Assembly: GCA_964443435.1 (NCBI GenBank)
Contig: CAYUCW010000004.1
Coordinates: 1 to 64,000 of the forward strand
Length of the DNA stretch: 64,000 bases
Reading direction: 5' to 3'
DNA from: Pseudaquidulcibacter sp964443435
GTDB taxonomy: Bacteria; Pseudomonadota; Alphaproteobacteria; Caulobacterales; Aquidulcibacteraceae
Part shown: piece by piece, positions 6,698 through 15,811 of the stretch
Layout of the letters: the number at the start of each line of letters is the position of its first letter
How positions within the stretch are numbered: position 1 is the first letter of the stretch
Notes under the pieces: generated by a model
The model's input: the letters and a program-made list of their open reading frames with translations, nothing else
Databases searched by the model: none
What the model was told of the DNA's origin: nothing
Translations under genes and position numbers: made by a program

Positions 6698-8968
6698 TTA
6701 ATTCACATCATAAGCGGCCAAGGTTGCCGAGGTTACGATTTCCGAAACTGGCGCTCCAAGCGAACAAATTTGTACCGATTTTGACAGACCAACAATCATT
6801 GGCCCAATGACTGTAACTTCACCCAAAGTTTCAACAAGATGGGTTGCAATATGCGCCGAATGGATAGCTGGCATAACCAAAACATTCGCAGGACCAGTAA
6901 GCCTAGAGAATGGATACAGCTTTTTCATGTCTGGTGATAAAGCAACACTTGCCGACATTTCACCATCATATTCAAAATCAATATCATCTCTTGCATCAAG
7001 AAGCGCCACTGCTTCACGGCATTTTTCACTTCTTTCACTCATTGGGCGACCAAATGTAGAGAAAGCAAGGAATGCAACACGCGGCGTAAAGCCAAGACGT
7101 TTGGCGCATCTTGCGGCTTCTACTGCAATTTGCACTAATTCATCGGCATTTGGCATTTCAGTTACCGAAGTATCGGCAACAAATAATGTTCTATGCTTTG
7201 CAATAAGCATTGAAACCCCAATCACGCGCTGCTTTGGAATTGTATCAATGCAGCGAGTAATTTCTTGTAAAGCTTGATGCGCAACACGGGTAACACCTGT
7301 TACAAGACCATCAGCATCACCATTGGCAACCATTAAAGCACCAAAAGTATTCCTGTCATTATTAACAAGCCTTTGGCAATCACGCATTAAATAGCCGCGT
7401 CTTTGCAATCTTTTATATAAGAATTCAGTATATTCAGTATTTCTTTCAGAAATTCTTGCATTGTGAATTTGTAAATTACAAGTTTCAGGATCAAGACCTA
7501 ATTCTTGCATATTTTGCTTTATTAGGGTTTCGCGGCCAATAAGAATTGCATTACCAAGTTCCATTTGTTGGAATTGCATTGCCGCGCGAATTACCGAAGG
7601 ATCTTCACCTTCACAGAATACAATAGTCTTACGGCAAGCACGAACCGATTCTTGGATTCTTTGTAATAATGAAGCGGTAGGGTCAAGCCTTTGTGCAAGC
7701 TTGGCTTTATATGCATCCATATCTTCAATTTGAATTCTAGCTACACCTGTTGCCATTGCCGCCGCCGCAACTTTTGGCGGAATATGCGAAATAAGACGCG
7801 GATCAAATGGTGTTGGAATAATATATTCAGGGCCAAATCTTAGTTTAACACCTTGATACGCCGCCATAACTTCATCGGGTACATCTTCCCTTGCAAGTTC
7901 GGCAAGGGCAATTGCCGCCGCGATTTTCATTTCTTCATTTATAGTTCTGGCACGAACATCAAGCGCACCGCGGAAAATATAAGGGAAACCAAGCACATTA
8001 TTTACTTGGTTAGGATAATCAGAACGTCCAGTGGCAATAATGGCATCATCACGCACGGATTTAATATCTTCTGGGGTAATTTCTGGATATGGATTCGCCA
8101 TTGCAAAAATAATTGGTTTTGGCGCCATTGATTTTACCATTTCTTTGGTAATAACGCCTTTTGCCGATACCCCGATAACGCAATCCGCACCATCCATTGC
8201 TTCGACAAGTGTTCTTAATGGCGTATCAACAGCATGGGCACTCTTAAATTGATCCATACCTTTTTCACGGCCACGATATACAACGCCATCTATATCACAC
8301 ATTAATAGATTTTCGGTTTTAACGCCCATGCGCTTAATAAGACTTGCACAAGAAAGACCAGCCGCGCCCGCGCCAGCAATCACAACTTTAATATCTTCAA
8401 TTTTGCGATTTGTAACTTCACAAGCATTAATTAAGCCTGCGGTCGCAATAATTGCCGTTCCGTGCTGGTCGTCATGGAAAACCGGAATATCACAAATTTC
8501 TTTAAGACGGCTTTCGATTATAAAGCATTCAGGGCTTTTTATATCTTCAAGATTAATGCCGCCAAATGTTGGAGAGATATTTTTTACTGTATTAATTATC
8601 TCATCGGTTTCGGTCGCAGAAATTTCAATATCAATTGAATCAATATCGGCAAAGCGTTTAAATAAAACCGATTTACCTTCCATCACTGGCTTTGAAGCCA
8701 ATGCGCCAAGATTACCAAGCCCAAGAATCGCCGTGCCGTTCGAAATTACGGCAACCAAGTTTCCCTTTGATGTATATTCATATGAAAGATCTGGATCTTT
8801 TGCGATTGCCAAAACTGGTACCGCGACCCCAGGGGAATAAGCAAGCGATAAATCCCTTTGTGTAGCCATTGGCTTTGAAGCATTTATAGATAATTTTCCA
8901 GGTGTCGGAAGTTTATGAAAATCAAGCGCTTCTTGGTCGGAAAAAGTTTTACGTTTATCGGTATCCAT
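6698..8968 (-). CDS. maeB: NADP-dependent malic enzyme with C-terminal phosphotransacetylase-like domain
   Basis: A 756-residue two-domain protein. Residues about 1-410 form the malic enzyme, which converts malate to pyruvate plus CO2 using NADP+. They include YSPGVAVP, the metal-binding ESRL..FHDDQHGTA region and the nucleotide motif VVIAGAGAAGLSCA. Residues about 430-756 are homologous to phosphate acetyltransferase. In E. coli MaeB that domain is regulatory (acetyl-CoA response) and not catalytic. The frame is open to a TTG at 8992, but the ATG at 8968 has a perfect GAGGA site at the right spacing, so it is taken as the start. Confidence 0.95.
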   Translation of the reverse strand: MDTDKRKTFSDQEALDFHKLPTPGKLSINASKPMATQRDLSLAYSPGVAVPVLAIAKDPDLSYEYTSKGNLVAVISNGTAILGLGNLGALASKPVMEGKSVLFKRFADIDSIDIEISATETDEIINTVKNISPTFGGINLEDIKSPECFIIESRLKEICDIPVFHDDQHGTAIIATAGLINACEVTNRKIEDIKVVIAGAGAAGLSCASLIKRMGVKTENLLMCDIDGVVYRGREKGMDQFKSAHAVDTPLRTLVEAMDGADCVIGVSAKGVITKEMVKSMAPKPIIFAMANPYPEITPEDIKSVRDDAIIATGRSDYPNQVNNVLGFPYIFRGALDVRARTINEEMKIAAAIALAELAREDVPDEVMAAYQGVKLRFGPEYIIPTPFDPRLISHIPPKVAAAAMATGVARIQIEDMDAYKAKLAQRLDPTASLLQRIQESVRACRKTIVFCEGEDPSVIRAAMQFQQMELGNAILIGRETLIKQNMQELGLDPETCNLQIHNARISERNTEYTEFLYKRLQRRGYLMRDCQRLVNNDRNTFGALMVANGDADGLVTGVTRVAHQALQEITRCIDTIPKQRVIGVSMLIAKHRTLFVADTSVTEMPNADELVQIAVEAARCAKRLGFTPRVAFLAFSTFGRPMSERSEKCREAVALLDARDDIDFEYDGEMSASVALSPDMKKLYPFSRLTGPANVLVMPAIHSAHIATHLVETLGEVTVIGPMIVGLSKSVQICSLGAPVSEIVTSATLAAYDVN

Positions 8969-9109
8969 CGTTTCCTCATATGCTATTGGCAATATTTGTC
9001 ATACAAATAGAAGGTTTGCCTAAATATAGCAATTATAACTTATGATTTATTTTAATTTATTACATTTCAATTATAGTTAAATAAACTTGCAAAAAATTTA
9101 TTATGTAGT

Positions 9110-9139
9110 CTTGCTATTTTTATATATAATGCCAATATA
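9110..9139 (+). promoter_or_regulatory. Candidate sigma-70 promoter of the BI-1 gene
   Basis: TTGCTA is followed after 17-18 nt by an AATATAAT-type element in a very AT-rich region, about 40 nt before the gene and its GAGGAAAAG ribosome site. Read by eye only. Confidence 0.45.
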
Positions 9140-9173
9140 ATACACAAGATTTATATCTTAGCGAGGAAAAGAA

Positions 9174-9902
9174 ATGAACGATTTTAATAACATAAACGCA
9201 AGCAGGCAAACATTAGACATGTCTGTTGACGCTGGTTTACGCGCATTCATGATTGGTGTTTATAATAAAATGGGTCTTGGCCTAGCTTGGTCAGCAGTTC
9301 TTGCATATGGAACATCTTCTGTTCCTGCTATTCGTGACCAATTATTCACCGCAGACGGCGGATACACAATGTTTGGAACAATATTAGCATTCGCACCACT
9401 TGCTGTAATATTATTTGGAATGTTTGCATTAAGAAATGCAAACCCAAGAACTGCTAATATTTATTATTGGACAGTTGTAAGCCTTATTGGTGCCGGCCTT
9501 GGTGTTTTGGCATTAAGATATACTGGTGAATCATTAGCAAGCACATTCTTGATTACTGCGATTGCTTTTGGTGGCTTAAGCTTATTTGGTTATACAACTA
9601 AAAAGAACCTAACTGGTATGGGAACTTTCCTAATTATGGCGGTATGGGGTTTAATTATTGCAAGCATTGCAAACATGTTCTTCCAAAGCGGTACAGTGTC
9701 TTTAATTATATCAGGCGCTGGCGTTTTGATTTTCTCTGGCTTAATTGCTTTTGAAACTCAGAATCTTAAACATACTTATTATGCAATTGGTGGACATGAA
9801 GCATCATTAAGTGTGGCTACAAGCTTTGGTGCATTAAACCTTTACATAAGCTTTATTAACTTATTTCAATTCCTATTAAGCTTCTTAGGCAATAGAGATT
9901 AA
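9174..9902 (+). CDS. Bax inhibitor-1/YccA family membrane protein
   Basis: A 242-residue inner-membrane protein with seven hydrophobic segments, the BI-1 (UPF0005) pattern. The N-terminus is polar (residues 1-25), then LRAFMIGVYNKMGLGLAWSA opens the first segment. The conserved C-terminal part has GLIAFETQNLKHTYYAIG, containing the acidic residue used as a pH sensor in homologues. Bacterial members are leak-type Ca2+ channels or modulators of FtsH (YccA). The start has GAGGAAAAG 4 nt upstream. It is a single-gene unit with its own terminator. Confidence 0.92.
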   Translation: MNDFNNINASRQTLDMSVDAGLRAFMIGVYNKMGLGLAWSAVLAYGTSSVPAIRDQLFTADGGYTMFGTILAFAPLAVILFGMFALRNANPRTANIYYWTVVSLIGAGLGVLALRYTGESLASTFLITAIAFGGLSLFGYTTKKNLTGMGTFLIMAVWGLIIASIANMFFQSGTVSLIISGAGVLIFSGLIAFETQNLKHTYYAIGGHEASLSVATSFGALNLYISFINLFQFLLSFLGNRD

Positions 9903-9924
9903 TAGTTTAAACGCTATTTAATAA

Positions 9925-10004
9925 AAGCCCTCTGTACTCAATTATTGTTTCACCTAGTTTATTCACAGGTTGAAATTTATAATTTGAAACAGGGGGCTTT
10001 TTTT
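9925..10004 (+). terminator. Terminator after the BI-1 gene
   Basis: AAGCCCTCTG at 9925 pairs with CAGGGGGCTT at about 9990-9999, followed by a T-run. An inner TGTTTCA/TGAAACA stem extends it. The long central loop is unusual, but the ends are typical of Rho-independent termination. Confidence 0.75.
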
Positions 10005-10011
10005 CATAAAA

Positions 10012-10062
10012 GTGTCACACTTTCTTATAAATAGTGTCACAAAAAATATATTAAACTGTCAA
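10012..10062 (+). promoter_or_regulatory. Pho-box array upstream of phosphate porin
   Basis: Three copies of (G/C)TGTCA(C/A) start at 10012, 10034 and 10056, exactly 22 bp apart. Weaker 7-mers (TCTTATA, AATATAT) fall halfway between, giving an 11-bp period. PhoB sites are 7-bp CTGTCAT direct repeats with 4-bp spacers, which is the same period. The array lies about 70 nt before a phosphate-porin gene followed by pstS, so PhoB activation under phosphate starvation is likely. Confidence 0.75.
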
Positions 10063-10128
10063 ATATAAAGACTAAATGCCCTTATTAAGAATTAGGTAAG
10101 GTTTCCTAATTTCTTTGAAGGGGATAAT

Positions 10129-11382
10129 ATGTTTAACAAAACTATTGCAATTATGGGCGCATCTGTTGCGGCCCTTTTAGTTTCTAGCACAGTTATGGCG
10201 CAAGAAGCTGTTACTACTGATATTGATTGGACTAAAGGTTCACCAAGATATACTTCATCTGACGGTCAATTCCAATTCCGTATTCGCGGCCGTTATATGA
10301 TGGACGCTTATGCTCATGATGCTAACTTCACTGGTACTGCACTTGATGCTTCAAACTCTGGCTTTGCAACTCGTCGCGCTCGTTTAGGCGTTGAAGGCAA
10401 ATTAAACCAAGTATTTTCTTTTAAAGCTGAGTATCAGTTCAGAGCTGGTAACCAACCTGAATTTAACGATGTTTTCATTTCATATGATAATAATGGACTT
10501 GAGCTTACAGCAGGTATTAATTACCTAACTTCTACAATGGATGGCTTAACTTCTTCAGTAACTCATTTGACTAATGAGCGTGCTTTAGTAACAAATGGTT
10601 TTGGACAAGCTTCAAGAGCGATTGGTTTTGTTGCTCGTAAATATTCTGATAACTGGATGGTTGTTGGTGGTCTTTATGGCGATGCTGCTGAAAATGGTGA
10701 AATCGGCCTTGCTCCTAATACTGCACAAGAAGGTCGTTATGGCCAAATCCGCGGCGCTTGGGCTCTAAGCAATGTTCGTGGCAAATATTTAGTTATTGGT
10801 GCTTCTGCTCGTAAACGTGATAGAAACAACCAAACTATTTCTTATTCTTCACGCTCTGCACAATCTAACTATGCACCTAACTATTTCACTGCACCAACTG
10901 CACTACAAGATACTACTTTTGGTCTTGAAGGTTATTGGACACATGGTTCATTAAGTGTTTTAGCTGATTATCAAATTACTAAAACTGATGCTTTCATAAA
11001 CACTACTACTCCTGTTGCAAAAGTAGATCTTAAAGGCGGATTTGTTGAAGTTTCTTATTTCCTAACTGGCGAAACAAGAGGCTATAACGTTAAAGATGGT
11101 ATAGTTACAGCGATTAAACCTAACTCTCCTTTCCAAGAAGGTGGCTATGGCGCTTGGGGTCTAGTTGCTCGTTATGATACACTTGATTATTCTGATTTCG
11201 TATCTTCAGGCATAAAAGGTACAGAAGCAAAAGCAATTACTGCTGGCGTATTCTGGCAACCTACTGATTATGTAGTTCTAAGAGCTATGTATGGCTCAAC
11301 TAAATATGACAGAACCAACCTAGCAGGTCGCCCTGATGGTACTGTTAATGCATTCACTTTCCGTACTCAATTTAGCTTCTAA
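10129..11382 (+). CDS. Phosphate-selective porin, OprO/OprP family
   Basis: A 417-residue outer-membrane beta-barrel. Residues 1-24 form a signal peptide ending VMA before QEAVT. The mature part starts with YTSSDGQFQFRIRGRYMMDAY and has FATRRARLGVEGKL, the usual start of Porin_O_P barrels, then alternating amphipathic strands to a C-terminal Phe (TQFSF), the BAM recognition end. The family forms trimeric pores that favour phosphate or polyphosphate. Context supports this: a Pho-box array upstream and pstS 11 nt downstream. Codons are biased toward GCT, CGT and GGT more than in neighbours, suggesting high expression. Confidence 0.92.
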   Translation: MFNKTIAIMGASVAALLVSSTVMAQEAVTTDIDWTKGSPRYTSSDGQFQFRIRGRYMMDAYAHDANFTGTALDASNSGFATRRARLGVEGKLNQVFSFKAEYQFRAGNQPEFNDVFISYDNNGLELTAGINYLTSTMDGLTSSVTHLTNERALVTNGFGQASRAIGFVARKYSDNWMVVGGLYGDAAENGEIGLAPNTAQEGRYGQIRGAWALSNVRGKYLVIGASARKRDRNNQTISYSSRSAQSNYAPNYFTAPTALQDTTFGLEGYWTHGSLSVLADYQITKTDAFINTTTPVAKVDLKGGFVEVSYFLTGETRGYNVKDGIVTAIKPNSPFQEGGYGAWGLVARYDTLDYSDFVSSGIKGTEAKAITAGVFWQPTDYVVLRAMYGSTKYDRTNLAGRPDGTVNAFTFRTQFSF

Positions 11383-11393
11383 GGAAACTTTAA

Positions 11394-12431
11394 ATGAAAA
11401 AATTTATGATTAGTGCTGCAGTATTAGCTACATTAGCTGCTGGTGCCGCAATTGCTGCAAGAAACAATATTTCTATTGTTGGTTCTTCTACAGTATTCCC
11501 ATTCGCTTCAGCAGTTGCAGAAAGATTTGCAGCTGGTGGTAAATTCAGTACGCCAAAAGTTGAATCTACTGGTACTGGTGGCGGTATGGCTATTTTCTGT
11601 AAAGGTGTTGGTGTTGGTACGCCAGACATTACAAATGCTTCACGCCCAATGAAATTATCTGAATACCAATCTTGCCAAAGAAATGGTGTAAAAGAAATCG
11701 TTCAAGTTAAAATCGGTTATGATGGTATCGTTATTGCTAACGCTAAATCTGGCCAAGATTTTTCTTTAACTAAACAACAAATCTATATGGCAGTTGCTAA
11801 AAATATTCCTCACAAAGGAAAAATGATAGCTAACCCGTTTAAAACTTGGAATCAAATTGACCCAAGTCTTCCTAACCTTGCAATTGATGTTATGGGCCCG
11901 CCTCCAACCTCTGGTACTCGTGACGCATTTGCGGAATTAGTTCTTGAAGCTGGTGCGCGTACATTTGCACAAATGGAAAATATGCGTTCAAACAATGAAG
12001 CTAATTTCAAAAAAGTTGCTACTCAAGTTCGTGAAGATGGCGCTTGGAAAGATTCAGGCGAGAATGACAATCTAATCGTTCAATCAATTGCACGTAACCC
12101 TAATATGGTTGGTGTATTTGGTTTCTCTTTCTATGAAGAGAATGCAGATAGACTTCAAGCGGCTTCTATTAATGGTCGTTATGCAACATTTGAAACAATT
12201 TCTTCTGGTTCTTACCCAATATCACGTTCAATGTTTATCTATCTTAAAAAGCAAAACATTGGCATGGTACCAGGAATTCAAGAATTTGCAGCTGAATTTA
12301 TGTCACCTGCTGCTGGTGGTGCACGTGGTTATCTTAAAGGTCGCGGCATGGTTCCACTTCCTGAAGCTGAGCGTGCTAAACAAGCTGGTATCGTTCAAAA
12401 CCTTGCAGTTATGAGCGCTCCAAAAAGCTAA
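11394..12431 (+). CDS. pstS: Phosphate ABC transporter substrate-binding protein PstS
   Basis: A 345-residue periplasmic phosphate-binding protein. Residues 1-21 form a signal peptide. The phosphate-contact loops of the family are present: VGSSTVFPFA near residue 29, ESTGTGGGMAIFCKG near residue 60 and SGTRDAF near residue 177. It sits 11 nt after the porin in the same direction and is followed by a strong terminator, so porin and PstS form one operon. The permease genes pstC, pstA and pstB are not here; they must lie elsewhere. Strong GCT/GGT codon bias again suggests high expression. Confidence 0.95.
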   Translation: MKKFMISAAVLATLAAGAAIAARNNISIVGSSTVFPFASAVAERFAAGGKFSTPKVESTGTGGGMAIFCKGVGVGTPDITNASRPMKLSEYQSCQRNGVKEIVQVKIGYDGIVIANAKSGQDFSLTKQQIYMAVAKNIPHKGKMIANPFKTWNQIDPSLPNLAIDVMGPPPTSGTRDAFAELVLEAGARTFAQMENMRSNNEANFKKVATQVREDGAWKDSGENDNLIVQSIARNPNMVGVFGFSFYEENADRLQAASINGRYATFETISSGSYPISRSMFIYLKKQNIGMVPGIQEFAAEFMSPAAGGARGYLKGRGMVPLPEAERAKQAGIVQNLAVMSAPKS

Positions 12432-12448
12432 TAATAATAAACAAACGG

Positions 12449-12484
12449 AAAAGCCCCGCAATTCATATTGCGGGGCTTTTTTTA
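12449..12484 (+). terminator. Terminator after pstS
   Basis: GCCCCGCAA at 12453-12461 pairs with TTGCGGGGC at 12469-12477, followed by a run of T. A-rich sequence on the other side lets it also serve the convergent mrp gene. Confidence 0.92.
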
Positions 12485-13549
12485 TAAGCTTTCAATTATT
12501 GGTTTAAATTCTTTATCTAAAATTTCTTGCTTTATTAATTCGCCTTTATCATGGGCGCTATTTATCGATTTATAAAAATTAATAGAACCTAAGAAATCTA
12601 TTCCTAGATTGGCCGCAGTTTTTTGAGCGCCGCCTTTGCCATAAATATCAAATTCTGCACCGCTATTTTCATCAATCATAAGCGACATATTTTCAATTAT
12701 TCCAATAATTGGCACACCTGCCTTTTGGAACATATCTATGCCGCGCCTTACATCGGCAAGCGCAACTTCTTGTGGTGTTGAAACAATAATCACGCCATCA
12801 ATTCTTGCTTGTTGCGCCAAATTCAATTGCACATCACCAGTGCCAGGCGGAAGATCTATAATAAGAAAATCAAGCTCCCCCCACTCAGTTCCCATAAATA
12901 GCTGCGTAAGGGTTTTTGAAAGCATAGGACCACGCCAAATAAGCGCTTTATCAGTATCAACAATAAATCCAATCGAATTGGCTTTAATTCCATGACGCTC
13001 TATTGGTATAAGCTTGTCATTCTCATCAAGGGAAAGCTTTTCACAACTTGCGCCCATGAAAACAGGAACACTTGGACCATAAATATCGGCATCCAAAAGC
13101 CCGACTTTAAGCCCTTTTTGTTTAAGAGCAATCGCAAGATTAAATGCAATAGTTGATTTACCAACCCCGCCCTTGGCACTTGAAATCGCTATTACGCGCT
13201 TAATACCTTTGGGACGAATTGAGCTTGTATTAGGTTTTGGGCGTTCCGCTTTTACAGGCTCTGGCTTAGGCGCGGTTTGATGCGCGGTTAAAACAATTGA
13301 AACTTTGGATATTTGTTTATTTTCTAAAAGTTTTGCCTCGATATTAGCGGCAAGTTTTTCATATTCCGCGCCATATTTAGGATCTATTTCAAGGATAATA
13401 TTTACAATACCATCTTTAAAAACAAAAGATTCCACAAGCCCAGAAGCAATTATATCCTTTTCAGAATCTATGTTTTTAAACTTTGAAAGTTCAAGTTTTA
13501 TAGTTTCAATTATATTTTCACTTTTTTTGTTTTTAAAAAAACTAAACAC
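12482..13549 (-). CDS. Mrp/ApbC-family P-loop ATPase (Fe-S carrier)
   Basis: A 355-residue protein. Residues about 5-85 form an N-terminal MIP18/DUF59-like domain. The rest is a deviant Walker A ATPase with SSAKGGVGKST, a conserved DADIYGPSVP loop and DLPPGTGD. Family members carry and hand over Fe-S clusters. The CxxC pair that binds the bridging cluster in ApbC/Nbp35 is missing here: after ENMSLMI the sequence reads DENSGAEFDIYGKGG, as in several alphaproteobacterial Mrp proteins. The frame is open upstream, but a GTG at 13549 with AAAGG before it gives a normal N-terminus and overlaps the feoB stop by 8 nt, so it probably belongs to the iron operon. Confidence 0.9.
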   Translation of the reverse strand: MFSFFKNKKSENIIETIKLELSKFKNIDSEKDIIASGLVESFVFKDGIVNIILEIDPKYGAEYEKLAANIEAKLLENKQISKVSIVLTAHQTAPKPEPVKAERPKPNTSSIRPKGIKRVIAISSAKGGVGKSTIAFNLAIALKQKGLKVGLLDADIYGPSVPVFMGASCEKLSLDENDKLIPIERHGIKANSIGFIVDTDKALIWRGPMLSKTLTQLFMGTEWGELDFLIIDLPPGTGDVQLNLAQQARIDGVIIVSTPQEVALADVRRGIDMFQKAGVPIIGIIENMSLMIDENSGAEFDIYGKGGAQKTAANLGIDFLGSINFYKSINSAHDKGELIKQEILDKEFKPIIESL

Positions 13550-15368
13550 CAATAATTGCCTTTGAAATATTATACACCAAGAATGACATAATATAGGCAA
13601 GAATTGTTAAATAAGCAAAGGCAAAGCCTGCCCATTTCCATGAATTTGTTTCACGTCTAATTGTCGCAAGCGTTGCAAAACATTGTGGCGCGAATATATA
13701 CCATGTTAGGAATGCAAGAGCAGTGGGAAGTGCCCATTCATTGCGTAGAATGCTACTTAGGCCTTCGATATTTTCTTCGCCACCTGTGACCGCGTAAATC
13801 GTGCTTAAAGCGCCAACGGCAACTTCACGTGCTGCAAACCCTGGAATAAGTGCAATAGACATTTCAAGATTAAAGCCAATTGGTTTTAAAATCGGCTCTA
13901 TAATGCTTCCTATCATGCCGGCATAAGAATTTTTGAGGCCATCATTATTAAGTGGGAAAGTAACCAAAGCCCATAATACAATTGAAACATATAAAATCAC
14001 TGTCCCTGCGCGGCTTAAAAATGCTTTTGCACTATTCAGAATTCCAAGGAAAAAATCATTAATATTAGGGAGCTTATAGGTTGGCATTTCCATGATTAAT
14101 GCTTGCGATTCACCTTTGGCAAAAGTTCTTTTAAATACAAAGGCAACTATGAATGCGCTTATTACACCCGCAAAATAAAGGCCAAACATAATAAGACCCT
14201 GAAGCCCAAAACCCCATACTTTAGTATTAGGAATAAATGCCGCAATTATTAAAGTATAAACCGGTAAACGCGCCGAACAAGTCATTAATGGCGCAATTAA
14301 AATGGTTGTTAGCCTATCTCTATCATGCTCAATCACTCTTGCCGACATAATACCAGGGATTGCACAGGCAAAGCTTGAAAGTAATGGGATAAATGCACGG
14401 CCATTAAGCCCTGCCCTATGCATTATTTCATCCATTAAAAATGCGGCGCGCGCCATATATCCCGATGCCTCAAGGACTAAAATAAAGGCAAATAAAATAA
14501 TAATTTGCGGTAAGAATATAACCACAGATCCAACACCTGCAATTATGCCGTTTATCAATAAATCTTTAAATAGACCATCAGGTAAAAATCTTCCTATTAA
14601 ATCACCTAAAGAAGCAATTCCGGTTTCTATCATATCCATTGGGACACTTGCCCAAGTGAAAACCGCTTGGAACATAAAGAAAAGTATAGTCGCAAGTAAT
14701 ATTGGGCCAATAATAGGATGAAGTGCAACGCTGTCAATTATTCTTGTCGCTTTATTAAGTGTACCTTCGGCAATAATTGCTTTGGCGGCAATTTTACGTG
14801 CATTAGCTTGTAGGGTTTTTAATTCAATTGGTTCAGGCTTGGAAACTTGGGGTAAGCCTTTTACCAAAACTTCATCAATTGCGGCAATTACTTCTTCTCT
14901 ACCAGAGTCACGGGTTGCGCGGCAAGTAACCGTTTTAAGTCCTGTTTCTTTTTCAAGATATGCAATATCTATTTCAAGCCCATCTCTTTTGGCCAAATCT
15001 ATCATATTTAGCACAAGTATCATTGGGATACCCATTTGCTTTAATTGAAGTGCGGAATGAAGATGGGTTCTTATATTTGCGGCATCAATTAGCGCGAGCA
15101 ATAAATCAGGTGCACTTTCGTTTTTAAACTGACCCTCAAGCATTTCAAGCGCAACTTTTTCATCGCCTGAACGTGCGGTTAATCCATAAATCCCAGGAAG
15201 GTCATAAATATCCAATTCATGCTTTGCAGGCGTGACAAGCTTACCTTTTTTAATATCAATAGTAACACCAGCATAATTAGCCGTTTTAGCACGACCGCCA
15301 GTTAATCCATTAAATAGTGTGCTTTTTCCGCAGTTCGGCGCACCAATAAGCGCAAGTTTTATCGCCAT
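13542..15368 (-). CDS. feoB: Ferrous iron transporter FeoB
   Basis: A 608-residue inner-membrane GTPase/Fe2+ importer. The N-terminal G domain has G1 GAPNCGKST at residues 8-16, G3 DLPGIYGL and G4 NMID. The membrane part begins near residue 215 and includes the conserved Gate motifs with CAIPGIMSAR and CSARLPVY, whose Cys residues line the pore in homologues. It is shorter than E. coli FeoB (773 aa), with a compact linker and C-terminus, common in alphaproteobacteria. Its start overlaps the feoA stop (TAATG), and mrp overlaps its end. Confidence 0.95.
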   Translation of the reverse strand: MAIKLALIGAPNCGKSTLFNGLTGGRAKTANYAGVTIDIKKGKLVTPAKHELDIYDLPGIYGLTARSGDEKVALEMLEGQFKNESAPDLLLALIDAANIRTHLHSALQLKQMGIPMILVLNMIDLAKRDGLEIDIAYLEKETGLKTVTCRATRDSGREEVIAAIDEVLVKGLPQVSKPEPIELKTLQANARKIAAKAIIAEGTLNKATRIIDSVALHPIIGPILLATILFFMFQAVFTWASVPMDMIETGIASLGDLIGRFLPDGLFKDLLINGIIAGVGSVVIFLPQIIILFAFILVLEASGYMARAAFLMDEIMHRAGLNGRAFIPLLSSFACAIPGIMSARVIEHDRDRLTTILIAPLMTCSARLPVYTLIIAAFIPNTKVWGFGLQGLIMFGLYFAGVISAFIVAFVFKRTFAKGESQALIMEMPTYKLPNINDFFLGILNSAKAFLSRAGTVILYVSIVLWALVTFPLNNDGLKNSYAGMIGSIIEPILKPIGFNLEMSIALIPGFAAREVAVGALSTIYAVTGGEENIEGLSSILRNEWALPTALAFLTWYIFAPQCFATLATIRRETNSWKWAGFAFAYLTILAYIMSFLVYNISKAIIGV

Positions 15369-15598
15369 TATGCCACGCTAACCTTTATAAAACTAGCTTC
15401 TGCTTTTCTAAGAGCTATAAGCGTCTGATTAAGTCTTATACACATAGGCGGAAGTCCAAACGGGCCATAACCCAATACTTCTACTTCATCACCTTCAGCA
15501 AAGCCAATTTCACGAAGTTTAGCGGCGATTTCTTCATTATTTGAATCTATGCCGGTAATTGAAGCTTTTATACCTTTATTTAAGTCACTTAAATTCAT
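15368..15598 (-). CDS. feoA: FeoA, SH3-like partner of FeoB
   Basis: A 76-residue cytoplasmic protein with the FeoA SH3-like pattern: IAAKLREIGFAEGDEVEVLGYGPFG, then IRLNQTLIALRKAEA. FeoA proteins bind or regulate FeoB. The frame opens with a GTG at 15604, but the ATG at 15598 has a GGA site at proper spacing. The stop overlaps the feoB start by one base, so the pair is coupled. A Fur-like palindrome lies about 30 nt upstream. Confidence 0.93.
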   Translation of the reverse strand: MNLSDLNKGIKASITGIDSNNEEIAAKLREIGFAEGDEVEVLGYGPFGLPPMCIRLNQTLIALRKAEASFIKVSVA

Positions 15599-15627
15599 TG
15601 CCACTTTCCATATACAATATTTCTTTA

Positions 15628-15650
15628 TTGCAAGTCATTATCAATTGCAA
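15628..15650 (-). promoter_or_regulatory. Candidate Fur-type operator before feoAB
   Basis: TTGCAA arms at 15628-15633 and 15645-15650 flank an ATTATCA/TGATAAT core. This resembles both the E. coli Fur box core (GATAATGAT) and alphaproteobacterial TGCAA-type iron boxes. It lies 30-52 nt before the feoA start, where a repressor would overlap the promoter. Confidence 0.6.
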
Positions 15651-15717
15651 ATATTGATTCAGTAATTCAAAATGATTTCAATATATTATTTCTGGGTTAT
15701 AATTATCTAAGATTTTA

Positions 15718-15728
15718 TTGTCTGACAA
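15718..15728 (+). promoter_or_regulatory. Palindromic operator TTGTCTGACAA
   Basis: An odd-centred palindrome (TTGTC-T-GACAA), about 84 nt before the sugar dehydrogenase and about 15 nt downstream of a TATAAT at 15699. The same palindrome, on the other strand, overlaps the promoter of the GH43 gene at 36171. It fits the TnGTnnnACnA half-site rule of GntR/FadR-type repressors. No such regulator gene is in the window. Confidence 0.6.
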
Positions 15729-15811
15729 ATTATTAATATATCATCTTCTTTTTTTCTCTTGATTGTTATAGATAATAAATTAATAGCGATTAGCTGAAAC
15801 ACAAAGGGAAT

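Noticed and set aside
11390..11629. Minus-strand frame inside pstS, and similar long antisense frames in fibre, maeB, comM and lipoprotein genes
   Set aside because: They lie fully within well-identified genes, have no ribosome sites and low-complexity, mirror-codon composition.
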